Origin: an uncultured Treponema sp.
GTDB taxonomy: Bacteria; Spirochaetota; Spirochaetia; Treponematales; Treponemataceae
Direction of reading: 5' to 3'
Assembly (NCBI GenBank): GCA_946410085.1
Contig: CAMJZA010000030.1
Coordinates: forward strand, 1 to 39,726
DNA: 39,726 nt
A model generated the notes under the pieces. The model was given only the letters and a program-made list of their open reading frames with translations. It did no database searches and was not told where the DNA came from. Positions 9,212-17,980 of the stretch are shown here, one piece after another. A program made the position numbers and the translations under genes. Position 1 is the first letter of the stretch, and each line of letters opens with the position of its first letter.

Positions 9212-9222
9212 ATGGTTTTAGT

Positions 9223-12200
9223 ATGCCGTTAAATCCATCGATTCACAAAGTTATGGTCATAGGGTCAGGACCGATCGTCATCGGTCAGGCCGCTGAATTT
9301 GACTATGCCGGAAGCCAGGCCTGCAAGGCTTTGAAGGAACAGGGACTTGAAGTTGTCCTTGTCAATTCCAACCCCGCAACCCTTATGACCGACCATTCCA
9401 TGGCCGGTCATATCTATATAGAGCCTCTAATTCCCGAGACAATAGAACGCATTATCGAAAAAGAAAAACCTGATTCCATCCTGTCTTCACTCGGCGGGCA
9501 GACGGGGCTCACCCTCTGCATGGAACTGGCGAAGTCAGGTTTCCTGAAAAGCCATAACGTCCGTCTGCTCGGAGCGAAACCCGAAACAATCGACAGGGCG
9601 GAAGACCGGCAGCTTTTTAAGGATACGATGGAAGCCATTGGTGAGCCCTGCATTCCGAGCAAGGTTGTTACGAGTCTGGAGGATGCGCTGGATTATGCGG
9701 ACAATGTCATCCACTATCCGGTTATCGTCCGGCCTGCATTTACGCTCGGAGGAACGGGCGGCGGCATAGCCCGTGACCATGCGGAACTGGAAGAAATTGC
9801 CCAGAACGGCCTGCACCGGTCCCCGATTCATCAGATACTGGTCGAAAAATGTATTTCCGGCTGGAAGGAAATAGAGTTTGAGGTCATGCGTGACCATGCG
9901 GGCAACGTGCTGACGGTCTGTTCCATGGAAAACTTTGATCCGGTCGGCGTGCATACGGGAGACTCAATCGTCATTGCCCCTGCGGTTACCCTGAGCGATA
10001 AGGAGTACCAGATGCTCCGTTCGGCGGCACTGAACATCATCAGTTCGCTCGATATGGAAGGCGGCTGCAACTGCCAGTTTGCGCTTAATCCGGAAAGCTT
10101 TGAGTATGCGGTCATTGAGGTAAATCCCCGCGTATCCCGCTCTTCCGCCCTTGCATCCAAGGCGACGGGCTACCCCATTGCGAAAGTCGCTGCCCTCATT
10201 GCAATCGGCTACAATCTGGATGAAATCCCGAATTTCGTCACGCAGAAGACGGCGGCATGTTTTGAACCGGTACTGGACTACGTGGTCGTCAAGATGCCCA
10301 AGTTCCCCTTTGACAAATTTGTCTATGCGAAGCGGACGCTCGGTACCCAGATGAAGGCAACGGGCGAAGTTATGTCGATCGGCTTCAGCTTTGAGCAGGC
10401 GATCATGAAGGCCGTGCGGGGGGCCGAAATCGGTGTTGACAGCTTGAATCTCCCGCAGTTCGAAGCAGAAAGCGATGAAGATATCCGGCGGCGGGTCGGT
10501 GAGTGTACTGACCAGAGGATTTTTGCCGTCTTCCAGGCCCTCAAGCGGGCTCTCATGACGGTGCAGGAGATCAATGCTGTTACCAGGATAGACGTCTGGT
10601 TCCTTGAGCACCTCAAGAAGCTTTCCGATATGGAACAGGATTTTGCCCGCATCAAGGCCGGCAGCGGTGAGCTGACGCCGGAGCTGTACCGGGCGGCAAA
10701 GTGCTTCGGCTATCCCGATAAGGTCATTGAGCGCCTCTCGGGTGTCAGCATTGTCGGTTCGTCAGGGGTCCTGAAGGATGCCGATGAGGCTGCCCGCCTG
10801 CTGTCGCAGGGCAGGCTTGCCCATGTCAATCCGACTTACAAGATGGTCGACACCTGTGCCGGTGAGTTCAATGCGGAGACGCCGTATTTCTATGCAGGCT
10901 ACAATACGGAGAACGAGGCCGCTCAGTTCATCAGTGAGCGGAAACAGGCAGGAAAGCAGTCTTCCAAGGGGACGGTCATTGTCCTTGGTTCCGGCCCCAT
11001 CCGCATCGGTCAGGGCATCGAGTTTGACTATGCCTCGGTGCAGTGCGTCTGGGCGCTCAAGAAGCTCGGCTACGATGTCGTGACGATAAACAACAATCCT
11101 GAGACAGTATCGACGGACTTCGATACGTCCGACCGCCTCTACTTTGAGCCGCTGACTCCCGAGGATGTGATGGGCGTCTACAATACCGAGCATCCGATCG
11201 GAGTTGTCGTTGCGTTCGGCGGCCAGACGGCAATCAAGCTGACCAAGTTCCTTGACAGCCAGGGAATCAGGATCCTCGGTACGAGTGCGGACTCAATCGA
11301 CGTAGCGGAAGACCGCGAGCGTTTTGAAGAACTCTGCGACCGGCTCGGCATCAACAAGCCCAAGGGGGAGACCGTCTTTACGACGGAGGAAGCGCTTGCT
11401 GCTGCGGATCGGATCGGCTATCCCATCCTGCTCCGGCCTTCCTATGTCCTCGGCGGTCAGAACATGATCATCGCCTTCAATGAGGATGATGTAAAGGAAT
11501 ACATGCAGATTATCCTGGGGCAGGGGATTGAAAATCCGGTACTCATCGACAAGTACATGATGGGAACTGAGCTTGAAGTCGATGCAATCTGTGACGGTGA
11601 GGACATCCTCATTCCGGGAATCATGGAGCACATTGAGCGTACGGGCATTCATTCCGGTGACTCCATTGCGGTCTATCCTTCCTGGAACCTCAACGACATC
11701 ATGCGGGAAAAGATAATCAACCAGAGCCGCGAGCTTGCCCTTGCACTGGGGACGCGAGGGCTCGTGAACATCCAGTACCTCATTTATAACAACGATCTCT
11801 ATATCATCGAGGTGAATCCCCGTTCCAGCCGGACGGTTCCCTATATTTCCAAGGTGACGGGTGTCCCGATGGTGGAACTGGCAACGAGGGCGATGCTCGG
11901 CGAAAAAGTCCGTGATTTCGGATTCGGAACCGGCTTATACCGGAACCCGCCCTATTATGCGGTCAAAGTGCCGGTATTCAGCTTTGAAAAGCTGATGGAC
12001 GTGGATACCCATCTGGGCCCCGAGATGAAGTCAACGGGAGAGGTCCTGGGACTTGCTTCGACCCGCGAAGAAGCAATCTTCAAGGGCCTGATTGCCGCCG
12101 GATACAAGATGATTCGTCCGACGGCGAAAGGCTTTATGCTGCACCGGCGCGGGAATGCGGGCGGAATTCCCGTCGCTGATACCGTAGATGTTCCCGGCGT

Positions 12201-13527
12201 GCTCTTTACGGTCCGTAAAACCGATCAGTATGAGATTCCCGATCTTGCCAAGAAGTTTTACGATATGGGCTTTAAGCTCTATGCGACGGAAGGAACGGCA
12301 CAGACAATCCGGGATTTCGGTATGGATGTGGAAGTCGTCAATAAGATTCATGAGAATCCCGATGATAACCTGCTGACCCTGCTCGATACCGGTAAGGTTT
12401 ATTACGTCATTTCAACCTCTGCGAAGGGACGGAACCCGCAGGCCGATTCCGTCCGCATGCGGCGGCATGCCGTTGAGCGGGATATTCCCTGCCTGACCGC
12501 CCTTGATACGGCAAATGCGATTGCGGACTGCCTGAAGTCTAAGTATTCTGCGGAAAACGTCGAACTGGTCGATATAAATGAACTGCGTGATACGAAGCAG
12601 AAGATCCGGTTCAGCAAGATGGACTCGACGGGAAACGACTTTATCGTCATCAATGCGATGGATCAGGACGTCGGCAACCCTGCGGGCCTTGCCGTCCGTC
12701 TCTGTGACCGCCGTGCGGGGGGGATCGGGGCAGATTCCCTCGTTCTCATCGAAGCGAGCCGGGTTGCCGATGCAAAGATGCGTTTCTTTAACCTGGACGG
12801 TACGGAAGGGAAGATGGCTGGAAATGCCATCCGCTGTGTGGGAAAGTTCCTGTACGACAATAATGTGCGTGGCATTCAGGAAAAGCACGGCCGCCGGACC
12901 GACAATACGGAGACGATTACGATAGAGACGGAAAGCGGTGTGAAGAAGCTCGTCCTGTACAAGCAGAACGGCAAGGTGACGTCGGTTTCCGTTGATATGG
13001 GCAAGCCTGCCTTTGCAAGTGCTTCCCTGCCGACGACTCTGCAGGCGGCACCAGTTCCTCCCAGTGAACTCAACAGGGGAAAAGAGGCACTGCTGCCAAA
13101 AGAGGCTGTCATCAATGCGGATCTGACCGTGGCGGGCACGGATTACAAGGTAACCTGCCTTGCTGTCGGTAATCCCCACTGCGTTGTGTTCAGTAAGTTC
13201 GTTGACAAGGAGCCTGTCGACCGGATAGGGCCGCTCTTTGAAAACCATGAGGCTTTCCCTGAGCGCGTGAATACCGAATTTGTCCGCGTCGCCGGTCCCA
13301 ACGAACTCAAGATGCGGACCTGGGAGCGGAGCAATGGAGAGACTCTTGCCTGCGGCACCGGTGCCTGTGCTGCTGCGGTTGCGGCTGTTTTGAACGGGTA
13401 TTCACCGCTCGATACCGACATTACCGTACAGGTACGGGGCGGTTCACTTTCCGTCCGCTATACAGGGGATACCGTTTATCTGACGGGTAATACGACACTT
13501 TGCTACGAAGGTGAAGTAGAAATATAA
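9223..13527 (+). CDS. carB: Carbamoyl phosphate synthase large subunit fused to a diaminopimelate epimerase-like domain
   Basis: Residues 1 to about 1126 are a full CarB, which makes carbamoyl phosphate for pyrimidine and arginine synthesis. It contains a first synthetase half (GSGPIVIGQAAEFDYAG near the start), an oligomerisation segment, a second half opening with GSGPIRIGQGIEFDYAS near 590, and an MGS-like allosteric domain at about 990-1115. From residue 1127 (KIRFSKMDSTGNDF) to 1434 the frame continues as a DapF homologue with FNLDGTEGKMAGN and ACGTGACA motifs. DapF converts LL- to meso-diaminopimelate for lysine. The first canonical active-site Cys (MCGN) is Ala1199 here; the second is present as Cys1377. 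No stop or ribosome binding site separates the halves. The glutaminase subunit gene carA is not in the window. sufC follows after 69 bp. Confidence 0.93.
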   Translation: MPLNPSIHKVMVIGSGPIVIGQAAEFDYAGSQACKALKEQGLEVVLVNSNPATLMTDHSMAGHIYIEPLIPETIERIIEKEKPDSILSSLGGQTGLTLCMELAKSGFLKSHNVRLLGAKPETIDRAEDRQLFKDTMEAIGEPCIPSKVVTSLEDALDYADNVIHYPVIVRPAFTLGGTGGGIARDHAELEEIAQNGLHRSPIHQILVEKCISGWKEIEFEVMRDHAGNVLTVCSMENFDPVGVHTGDSIVIAPAVTLSDKEYQMLRSAALNIISSLDMEGGCNCQFALNPESFEYAVIEVNPRVSRSSALASKATGYPIAKVAALIAIGYNLDEIPNFVTQKTAACFEPVLDYVVVKMPKFPFDKFVYAKRTLGTQMKATGEVMSIGFSFEQAIMKAVRGAEIGVDSLNLPQFEAESDEDIRRRVGECTDQRIFAVFQALKRALMTVQEINAVTRIDVWFLEHLKKLSDMEQDFARIKAGSGELTPELYRAAKCFGYPDKVIERLSGVSIVGSSGVLKDADEAARLLSQGRLAHVNPTYKMVDTCAGEFNAETPYFYAGYNTENEAAQFISERKQAGKQSSKGTVIVLGSGPIRIGQGIEFDYASVQCVWALKKLGYDVVTINNNPETVSTDFDTSDRLYFEPLTPEDVMGVYNTEHPIGVVVAFGGQTAIKLTKFLDSQGIRILGTSADSIDVAEDRERFEELCDRLGINKPKGETVFTTEEALAAADRIGYPILLRPSYVLGGQNMIIAFNEDDVKEYMQIILGQGIENPVLIDKYMMGTELEVDAICDGEDILIPGIMEHIERTGIHSGDSIAVYPSWNLNDIMREKIINQSRELALALGTRGLVNIQYLIYNNDLYIIEVNPRSSRTVPYISKVTGVPMVELATRAMLGEKVRDFGFGTGLYRNPPYYAVKVPVFSFEKLMDVDTHLGPEMKSTGEVLGLASTREEAIFKGLIAAGYKMIRPTAKGFMLHRRGNAGGIPVADTVDVPGVLFTVRKTDQYEIPDLAKKFYDMGFKLYATEGTAQTIRDFGMDVEVVNKIHENPDDNLLTLLDTGKVYYVISTSAKGRNPQADSVRMRRHAVERDIPCLTALDTANAIADCLKSKYSAENVELVDINELRDTKQKIRFSKMDSTGNDFIVINAMDQDVGNPAGLAVRLCDRRAGGIGADSLVLIEASRVADAKMRFFNLDGTEGKMAGNAIRCVGKFLYDNNVRGIQEKHGRRTDNTETITIETESGVKKLVLYKQNGKVTSVSVDMGKPAFASASLPTTLQAAPVPPSELNRGKEALLPKEAVINADLTVAGTDYKVTCLAVGNPHCVVFSKFVDKEPVDRIGPLFENHEAFPERVNTEFVRVAGPNELKMRTWERSNGETLACGTGACAAAVAAVLNGYSPLDTDITVQVRGGSLSVRYTGDTVYLTGNTTLCYEGEVEI

Positions 13528-13596
13528 ACATGCGGGGGCTGCACTGCCGGCATGGACGGCAAATGCCAGTTTCCTTATACAGCTTTGGAGTGTTTT

Positions 13597-14436
13597 ATGG
13601 CTGATAAACTGCTGGAGATACAGAATGTAGACGTGAACGTGGCAGGAAAGGAAATCCTGCACGGCATTTCGCTTGGCATCGGGGAAGGGGAAACCCATGT
13701 CCTGATGGGACCGAACGGGGCCGGTAAGTCAACCCTCGGCTATACGCTGATGGGTCACCCTGATTACGGGCTTTCCGGGGGCCGCATCTTTTTCGGCGGG
13801 GAGGACATAACGGAAGAAAGCGCGGATAAACGGGCAAAGCGGGGAATTTTCCTGAGCTTTCAGGATCCGCTTGAAGTTCCCGGTGTATCGCTTGAATCCT
13901 TCATCCGTTCCAGCCTGCAGCAGGTCACCGGAGAAAAGGTTAAGCTGCTGGCCTTCCAGAAGTCGCTGGAACAGGCGATGGATGTGCTGGCGATGAATCA
14001 CTCCTATGCTGAGCGGGATCTGAACGTCGGCTTTTCCGGCGGGGAAAAGAAAAAGGCAGAAATCCTTCAGCTCCTCATGCTCAAGCCCAGGCTTGCGATT
14101 CTGGACGAGACGGATTCCGGCCTCGATGTTGATGCAGTCCGTACGGTCAGTAAAGGCGTTGAGGAGTTTCAGAAAAAGGTGGGTGGTGCCCTGCTCATCA
14201 TAACGCATTCAACGAAGATCCTTGAGAGCCTGCATGTCGATTACACGCACGTCATGGTCAAGGGCCGTATCGTTCATACCGGTGACGGTACACTCGTGAA
14301 TAAGATAAACGAGAAGGGCTTTGAGGACTTTATTCCTCAGGAAGTCAAGGATGCCGAGCGGCGGGAAAAGCTTGCCCAGGCTGCGAAGGCCGCCATGGAT
14401 GCGGTAAAGGCCGCTTCTGTTTCGGGAAACCTGTAA
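13597..14436 (+). CDS. sufC: Fe-S cluster assembly ATPase SufC
   Basis: SufC is the ABC-type ATPase of the SUF iron-sulfur assembly complex. The 279-residue protein shows Walker A GPNGAGKST, the Q-loop FQDP, the ABC signature FSGGEKKKAEI, Walker B LAILDETDSGLD and the H-loop ITHST, with the SufC-type H-P-x-Y segment near the Walker A motif. The start at 13597 has GGAG six bases upstream; an in-frame ATG at 13552 lacks this. The C terminus has about 25 extra Ala/Lys-rich residues. Unusually, sufB and sufD do not follow: two terminators close the unit directly after it. Confidence 0.92.
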   Translation: MADKLLEIQNVDVNVAGKEILHGISLGIGEGETHVLMGPNGAGKSTLGYTLMGHPDYGLSGGRIFFGGEDITEESADKRAKRGIFLSFQDPLEVPGVSLESFIRSSLQQVTGEKVKLLAFQKSLEQAMDVLAMNHSYAERDLNVGFSGGEKKKAEILQLLMLKPRLAILDETDSGLDVDAVRTVSKGVEEFQKKVGGALLIITHSTKILESLHVDYTHVMVKGRIVHTGDGTLVNKINEKGFEDFIPQEVKDAERREKLAQAAKAAMDAVKAASVSGNL

Positions 14437-14455
14437 GGCAGGTTTTGCCTTTTTT
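14435..14455 (+). terminator. Intrinsic terminator after sufC
   Basis: AAGGCA pairs with TGCCTT around a five-base loop and is followed by a T run. It begins at the sufC stop codon. Confidence 0.75.
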
Positions 14456-14459
14456 ACAA

Positions 14460-14504
14460 CCCCTGCATGAATATCTTACTGATATTTGTGCAGGGGTATT
14501 TTTT
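14460..14504 (+). terminator. Second tandem terminator after sufC
   Basis: CCCCTGCA (14460-14467) pairs with TGCAGGGG (14489-14496), with an inner ATATC/GATAT helix, then TATTTTTTT. This is the strongest hairpin terminator in the window. A small ORF overlapping it is not credible. Confidence 0.85.
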
Positions 14505-14635
14505 TACCGGACTGGCAGCACGTGTGCAAGCTTTTTACACGTTTATACCCATTTTTCCCTGTAAATCACTAAAATCTCCATTGGTATGCATCTTGCAAGG
14601 AACTTCGTATCTGATTTTTAAGGAGTTACAGCAAG

Positions 14636-15595
14636 ATGAAGAAGTTGGAAGCAATAGCCCGGCAGTTTAAGGACGGTGCGGTTGACGGTAAGACGGCTGC
14701 ATTTGAAATTATCAGGCTTATACGGCAGTACAAGGGGTATTTCAATGTGCAGATATGGGATGATGAGGAGTTTGATGACTTTATATTCAGTGAGGTACCC
14801 CATATCATCAGCCTTCTGAAACAGTTTGAATTCGGCCATGCCAGTTTTTCGACGTTTTTTTACCGGGCCCTGCAGGTTTCCAGTGCTGCCTACCGGAGAA
14901 AGCAGGCTACGGTCTCACTCAGGGAAAAGACTTTTAAATGCATGAATGACCTGATGTCGGAAGAAATGGCCTACCGCTATGCTCAGGATGAAGCGGATCT
15001 GCGTGTCGAAGCTGCCTGTGCAGAAGACGAGCTCCGCCGGAGGACTGGACAGCTGCTGCATAAGAAGCATGCATATCTTATGAATATGGTACGGCAAAAG
15101 CATTATCGCAGCAGACGCAAAGAGAAGCTTGAAGATCTGCGCCGGCTTGCCTGCCTTGTACTCTTCTTGAAGTCTTCGGCTGTTGCTGATGATGCTTCGA
15201 TCCGGAATACATCAATCGTCACGGGGATAAGTGAGGACCGGCTTTTTTCCATGATGACGGAGTTGAAGGAAACTGTAGACAAGAAACGGTGCCGGAGGGA
15301 ACGCTCCTGCCAGGCGAGGGATTCGGCTTTCTTCCTGCGGAGAAAATACCGGCTTCAGGCGTTGAATGGTGAGCTTGACGGCAGCCGTCATCAGTCGGTC
15401 TGCAAATACTATACGGTGCACAGTGAACGATGGAGGAAAAACAATGACCTGATTGAACACAAACTCAGCATTGCCCCGTCGAACCGGGACATCGGGGCAC
15501 TGCTGCATGTTTCTGAACGGAAGATTGCCCGGATCCTGTGGCTTGCGCGCCGTAAGATCAATCAGATTCGCCTTGACGAAAACGGAGAATCTTAA
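14636..15595 (+). CDS. Uncharacterised divergent sigma-factor-like protein
   Basis: No confident family assignment is possible. The N-terminal about 80 residues resemble sigma-70 region 2 in pattern: helices, an acidic WDDEEFDDFIFSEVP segment, then a FEFGHASFSTFFYRAL segment like the F-D-x-x-x-G-x-x-F-S-x-Y of sigma factors. The last 40 residues (280-319) form a likely helix-turn-helix (APSNRDIGALLHVSERKIARIL followed by a basic helix), like a sigma region 4 or response-regulator output. The middle is strongly basic. AAGGAG lies about ten bases upstream of the start. It stands alone after the sufC terminators and converges on the flippase gene with overlapping stop codons. DNA binding or a sigma-like role is inference. 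Confidence 0.6.
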   Translation: MKKLEAIARQFKDGAVDGKTAAFEIIRLIRQYKGYFNVQIWDDEEFDDFIFSEVPHIISLLKQFEFGHASFSTFFYRALQVSSAAYRRKQATVSLREKTFKCMNDLMSEEMAYRYAQDEADLRVEAACAEDELRRRTGQLLHKKHAYLMNMVRQKHYRSRRKEKLEDLRRLACLVLFLKSSAVADDASIRNTSIVTGISEDRLFSMMTELKETVDKKRCRRERSCQARDSAFFLRRKYRLQALNGELDGSRHQSVCKYYTVHSERWRKNNDLIEHKLSIAPSNRDIGALLHVSERKIARILWLARRKINQIRLDENGES

Positions 15596-17115
15596 GTTTC
15601 TGTACCTGTCAGCTGCCTGATGGTTCCCAGGAGGGATTTGAAACTGTCCGTTCTGAAAAATGCGGCTGCAAAAATCGCATTCGGAACGAGTATGCAGATG
15701 CCGATGCGGATTATCAGTGCGGGGAAATCATTTCCTTCCTTCAGTCTGCATAATCCGCAGCAGGCAAGGGCAGCGGCAGCGGCAATGCACATGAAAAGCA
15801 GGTACTTGAGGATATACCGGACCGGAGATCTGCGGAAATAGTATTTGAAGAGGACATACAGGTCAGACGGCAGCGTAATCAGTCCGATCGAGGCTGCCGT
15901 TGCGAACAGAACGCCCTGAACGCCCCAGTGCTGTATACAGAAGAGGTCGAGTACGATGTTTACGGCCATTTCGACCAGCGGCGTCCAGCGGTTTTCCCAG
16001 TAGATGCCGGTAATATCCTTCATCATTTCCAGTACGGAGCCGATCGTCATGACGAAGAAGAGCAGGGCACTTGCAGCGGCGACGGTGAAGGGCAGCAGCA
16101 TGTCACTGCCGACCCAGAGGCAGATGAAGTTCTGATAGAGACAGACAAGGCAGATTGCACAGAAGGCCGCAAGCCAGACGAATATAAAGCTTATGAGGTC
16201 GAACAGCCCGTATTTGCGTTCCTGATTTTCCAGCGAGAAATAGTTACCGATACTCCCCTTTATGGACGAAATGAGGATGTTTATGCCCGACTGGGGAATT
16301 ATGAGGATCATGGCATAGACGTTGTACTGGGCGGACAGGAACAGGCCGAGGAATGAAGAAATGAAAATGACGTCGATATAGGAACGGCTTGCATTCCGCA
16401 GGCGGGCAATGGCAATTCCCGATACCCGTTTGATGAAGGGGCCGTAAAAGCTTCGGGGCAGTCTGCCTGCAGCCTGATATTGCGGGAATTTCCTGTTTGT
16501 TATGATGCGGTAGATGATGCTTCCGGTGATGGAAAAAACGGGAAAACAGTAACAGTAAAAGGTGTAGTTCCTGAAGCATACGAGTGCGGCGATCTGCGAT
16601 GCATACATGCATGCAAAGGAAAGCAGCAGGATCTTCTGGTGAATGGAAAATTGCTGGGATACGACGACGAGCGGCCGTCTCGGCGGATACAAAAGATACG
16701 AAAAAACGGTATCCAGCAGGTAGAGCATGAATACCAGATGGATATTGACGCCGGCAGGCGGTTCGTCCTTGATGAGCCTTTGCAGGAACGGGAGGACTGT
16801 AAATCCGAGCAGCAGAATGATGAGGGCGATGATTTTATATACTTTCTGATACAGGGCAAGGAGGGCATTTATCCGCTCTTTGTCACCGACTGCATAGGGC
16901 TTATAGAGGTTGTAGGAGAGTGCCGTGTCCATCCCGAGTTCTGCGAGATTCAGTGTTCCCAGAATGGACTGGCAGAGACTGCTTAATCCCAGGTATTCGG
17001 CTCCGATTTGCTTTATCAGCAGGGTCCTGATGACGAATCCCATGATGGTGGTAACGAACGTGAATAGTACGGCCCAGACTGCGTTCCGTATGCTGTGGGA
17101 TTGCCTTTCTGTCAT
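15592..17115 (-). CDS. Wzx-like polysaccharide flippase (MOP superfamily)
   Basis: This 507-residue protein has about 12-14 hydrophobic segments and the N-terminal pattern of polysaccharide/O-antigen exporters: RNAVWAVLFTFVTTIMGFVIRTLLIKQIGAEYLGLSSL, i.e. an early helix, a basic residue pair, then G-x-E-Y-x-G (positions 1-45). Such proteins flip lipid-linked oligosaccharides across the inner membrane. Spirochaetes such as treponemes lack classical O-antigen LPS, so the substrate may be another surface glycoconjugate. Glycosyltransferase-like membrane genes occur 3-9 kb away but not in the same unit. It overlaps the convergent sigma-like gene by four bases within a shared TTAA. The start codon lies directly after a promoter -10 box. 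Confidence 0.85.
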   Translation of the reverse strand: MTERQSHSIRNAVWAVLFTFVTTIMGFVIRTLLIKQIGAEYLGLSSLCQSILGTLNLAELGMDTALSYNLYKPYAVGDKERINALLALYQKVYKIIALIILLLGFTVLPFLQRLIKDEPPAGVNIHLVFMLYLLDTVFSYLLYPPRRPLVVVSQQFSIHQKILLLSFACMYASQIAALVCFRNYTFYCYCFPVFSITGSIIYRIITNRKFPQYQAAGRLPRSFYGPFIKRVSGIAIARLRNASRSYIDVIFISSFLGLFLSAQYNVYAMILIIPQSGINILISSIKGSIGNYFSLENQERKYGLFDLISFIFVWLAAFCAICLVCLYQNFICLWVGSDMLLPFTVAAASALLFFVMTIGSVLEMMKDITGIYWENRWTPLVEMAVNIVLDLFCIQHWGVQGVLFATAASIGLITLPSDLYVLFKYYFRRSPVRYILKYLLFMCIAAAAALACCGLCRLKEGNDFPALIIRIGICILVPNAIFAAAFFRTDSFKSLLGTIRQLTGTET

Positions 17116-17121
17116 GGTTTT

Positions 17122-17150
17122 ATTCTACACTGTTCACCTTGCGTTGTAAA
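17122..17150 (-). promoter_or_regulatory. Promoter of the flippase gene, predicted leaderless
   Basis: On the minus strand TTTACA (17150-17145) and TAGAAT (17127-17122) are 17 bp apart. Six bases (AAAACC) separate the -10 box from the ATG at 17115, so transcription would start on the start codon. No ribosome binding site is present. Confidence 0.7.
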
Positions 17151-17180
17151 TAGGGACAGATGCCGCTTCTTGCCTTGCTT

Positions 17181-17900
17181 CTAGCGGTTCTTTATCCGGT
17201 AGCGGTACTTCCTCCCTTCTGCCGTCCGTTCAATGAGGCCCATTTTAGCGTAGACCCAGAGCATCAGCGATGCGTCATCAGCAGACAGCTGTATGCCGGA
17301 CTCTTTCAGCAGTTTGTAAAAGTCGGCCCGGTAGAACACTGCCGGAATGCCTTTGGGTAGGAGGGCTTTCCAGCTCCGCCTGCCATGGTATCGTGTTATG
17401 CTTCCGATTTCCGCTACCCGTTTGCCGGTCTTGAGCCAGTTCTGCCTGTATCGCCGCCTTCCGTTCCGGGACTGCACTTTTTCTTCCGTCTGCTGCCGTT
17501 CCTCGATGACAGAAACATTCACCGTGTCCAGAAAAAAGCAGGGAGAAAGCAGGTAGGGGGTGAGCTTCGTCAGCTCGCGGAAGGATGAGTATATGCTTTT
17601 GTGGACGGGGCTTCTCGTCAGTTTTGTACTCCCGTCAAGGAGCCGTGTTTCAATCTTCTTGTTCGTGATGAGGGGAAATACAACCGTGATTTTTTTCTTT
17701 TTACTGATGAAATAGCGTACTTTTTCTGCCAGATGGCCGAGGCTCTGCGTCTGGATCTCTATGACGTTTCCTTCCGCTGTCTGTATGTCTACGATATAGG
17801 GACCATATTCGACTTCCAGCGTACTGCCCTCGTTGTTCTCCCGGTACAGGGTCTTGAGGATCCGGTGGAGTTCGCTTTCGTTCAGCGTATTGATTCCCAT
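17181..17900 (-). CDS. Uncharacterised protein with restriction-nuclease-like N-terminal motif
   Basis: The protein has 239 residues. It opens with NESELHRILKTLY, then a beta-hairpin-like stretch with VDIQ (Asp38) and IEIQT (Glu48, Gln50). The D-x9-E-x-Q spacing resembles a PD-(D/E)xK nuclease core, and the same N-E-x-x-L-H...EIQT pattern is familiar from an uncharacterised bacterial family. The middle is rich in basic residues (RNGRRRYRQNW), and the C terminus looks like a winged helix (LWVYAKMGLIERTAEGRKYRYRI). Nucleic acid binding or cleavage is inference; no activity is known to me. Its start lies only eight bases after the T run of the pgi terminator and has no evident ribosome binding site or promoter of its own. 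Confidence 0.7.
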   Translation of the reverse strand: MGINTLNESELHRILKTLYRENNEGSTLEVEYGPYIVDIQTAEGNVIEIQTQSLGHLAEKVRYFISKKKKITVVFPLITNKKIETRLLDGSTKLTRSPVHKSIYSSFRELTKLTPYLLSPCFFLDTVNVSVIEERQQTEEKVQSRNGRRRYRQNWLKTGKRVAEIGSITRYHGRRSWKALLPKGIPAVFYRADFYKLLKESGIQLSADDASLMLWVYAKMGLIERTAEGRKYRYRIKNR

Positions 17901-17908
17901 CTGCGTGT

Positions 17909-17953
17909 AAAAAAGGGACGGACCGCTGCTGCCGGAGCAGGTCGGTTCGTCCC
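17909..17953 (-). terminator. Intrinsic terminator of pgi
   Basis: On the minus strand GGGACG (17953-17948) pairs with CGTCCC (17920-17915), with inner ACC/GGT and CTGCT/AGCAG helices. The stem is followed by TTTTTT (17914-17909). It follows the pgi stop by 27 bases. Confidence 0.85.
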
Positions 17954-17980
17954 CCGTATATTCCCTGTATACAGCCGGGA

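Noticed and set aside
12412..13248. Antisense open frame opposite the DapF-like domain
   Set aside because: It is a shadow of a well-supported coding region and has no start signal or family resemblance.
14520..14541. Inverted repeat ACGTGT...ACACGT as a confirmed operator
   Set aside because: The half-sites are only six bases and the promoter of the sigma-like gene could not be placed, so it is mentioned only as a possibility.
14467..14670. Small 67-codon ORF after sufC
   Set aside because: Its start lies inside the second sufC terminator hairpin and it overlaps the next gene. No ribosome binding site or recognisable product.
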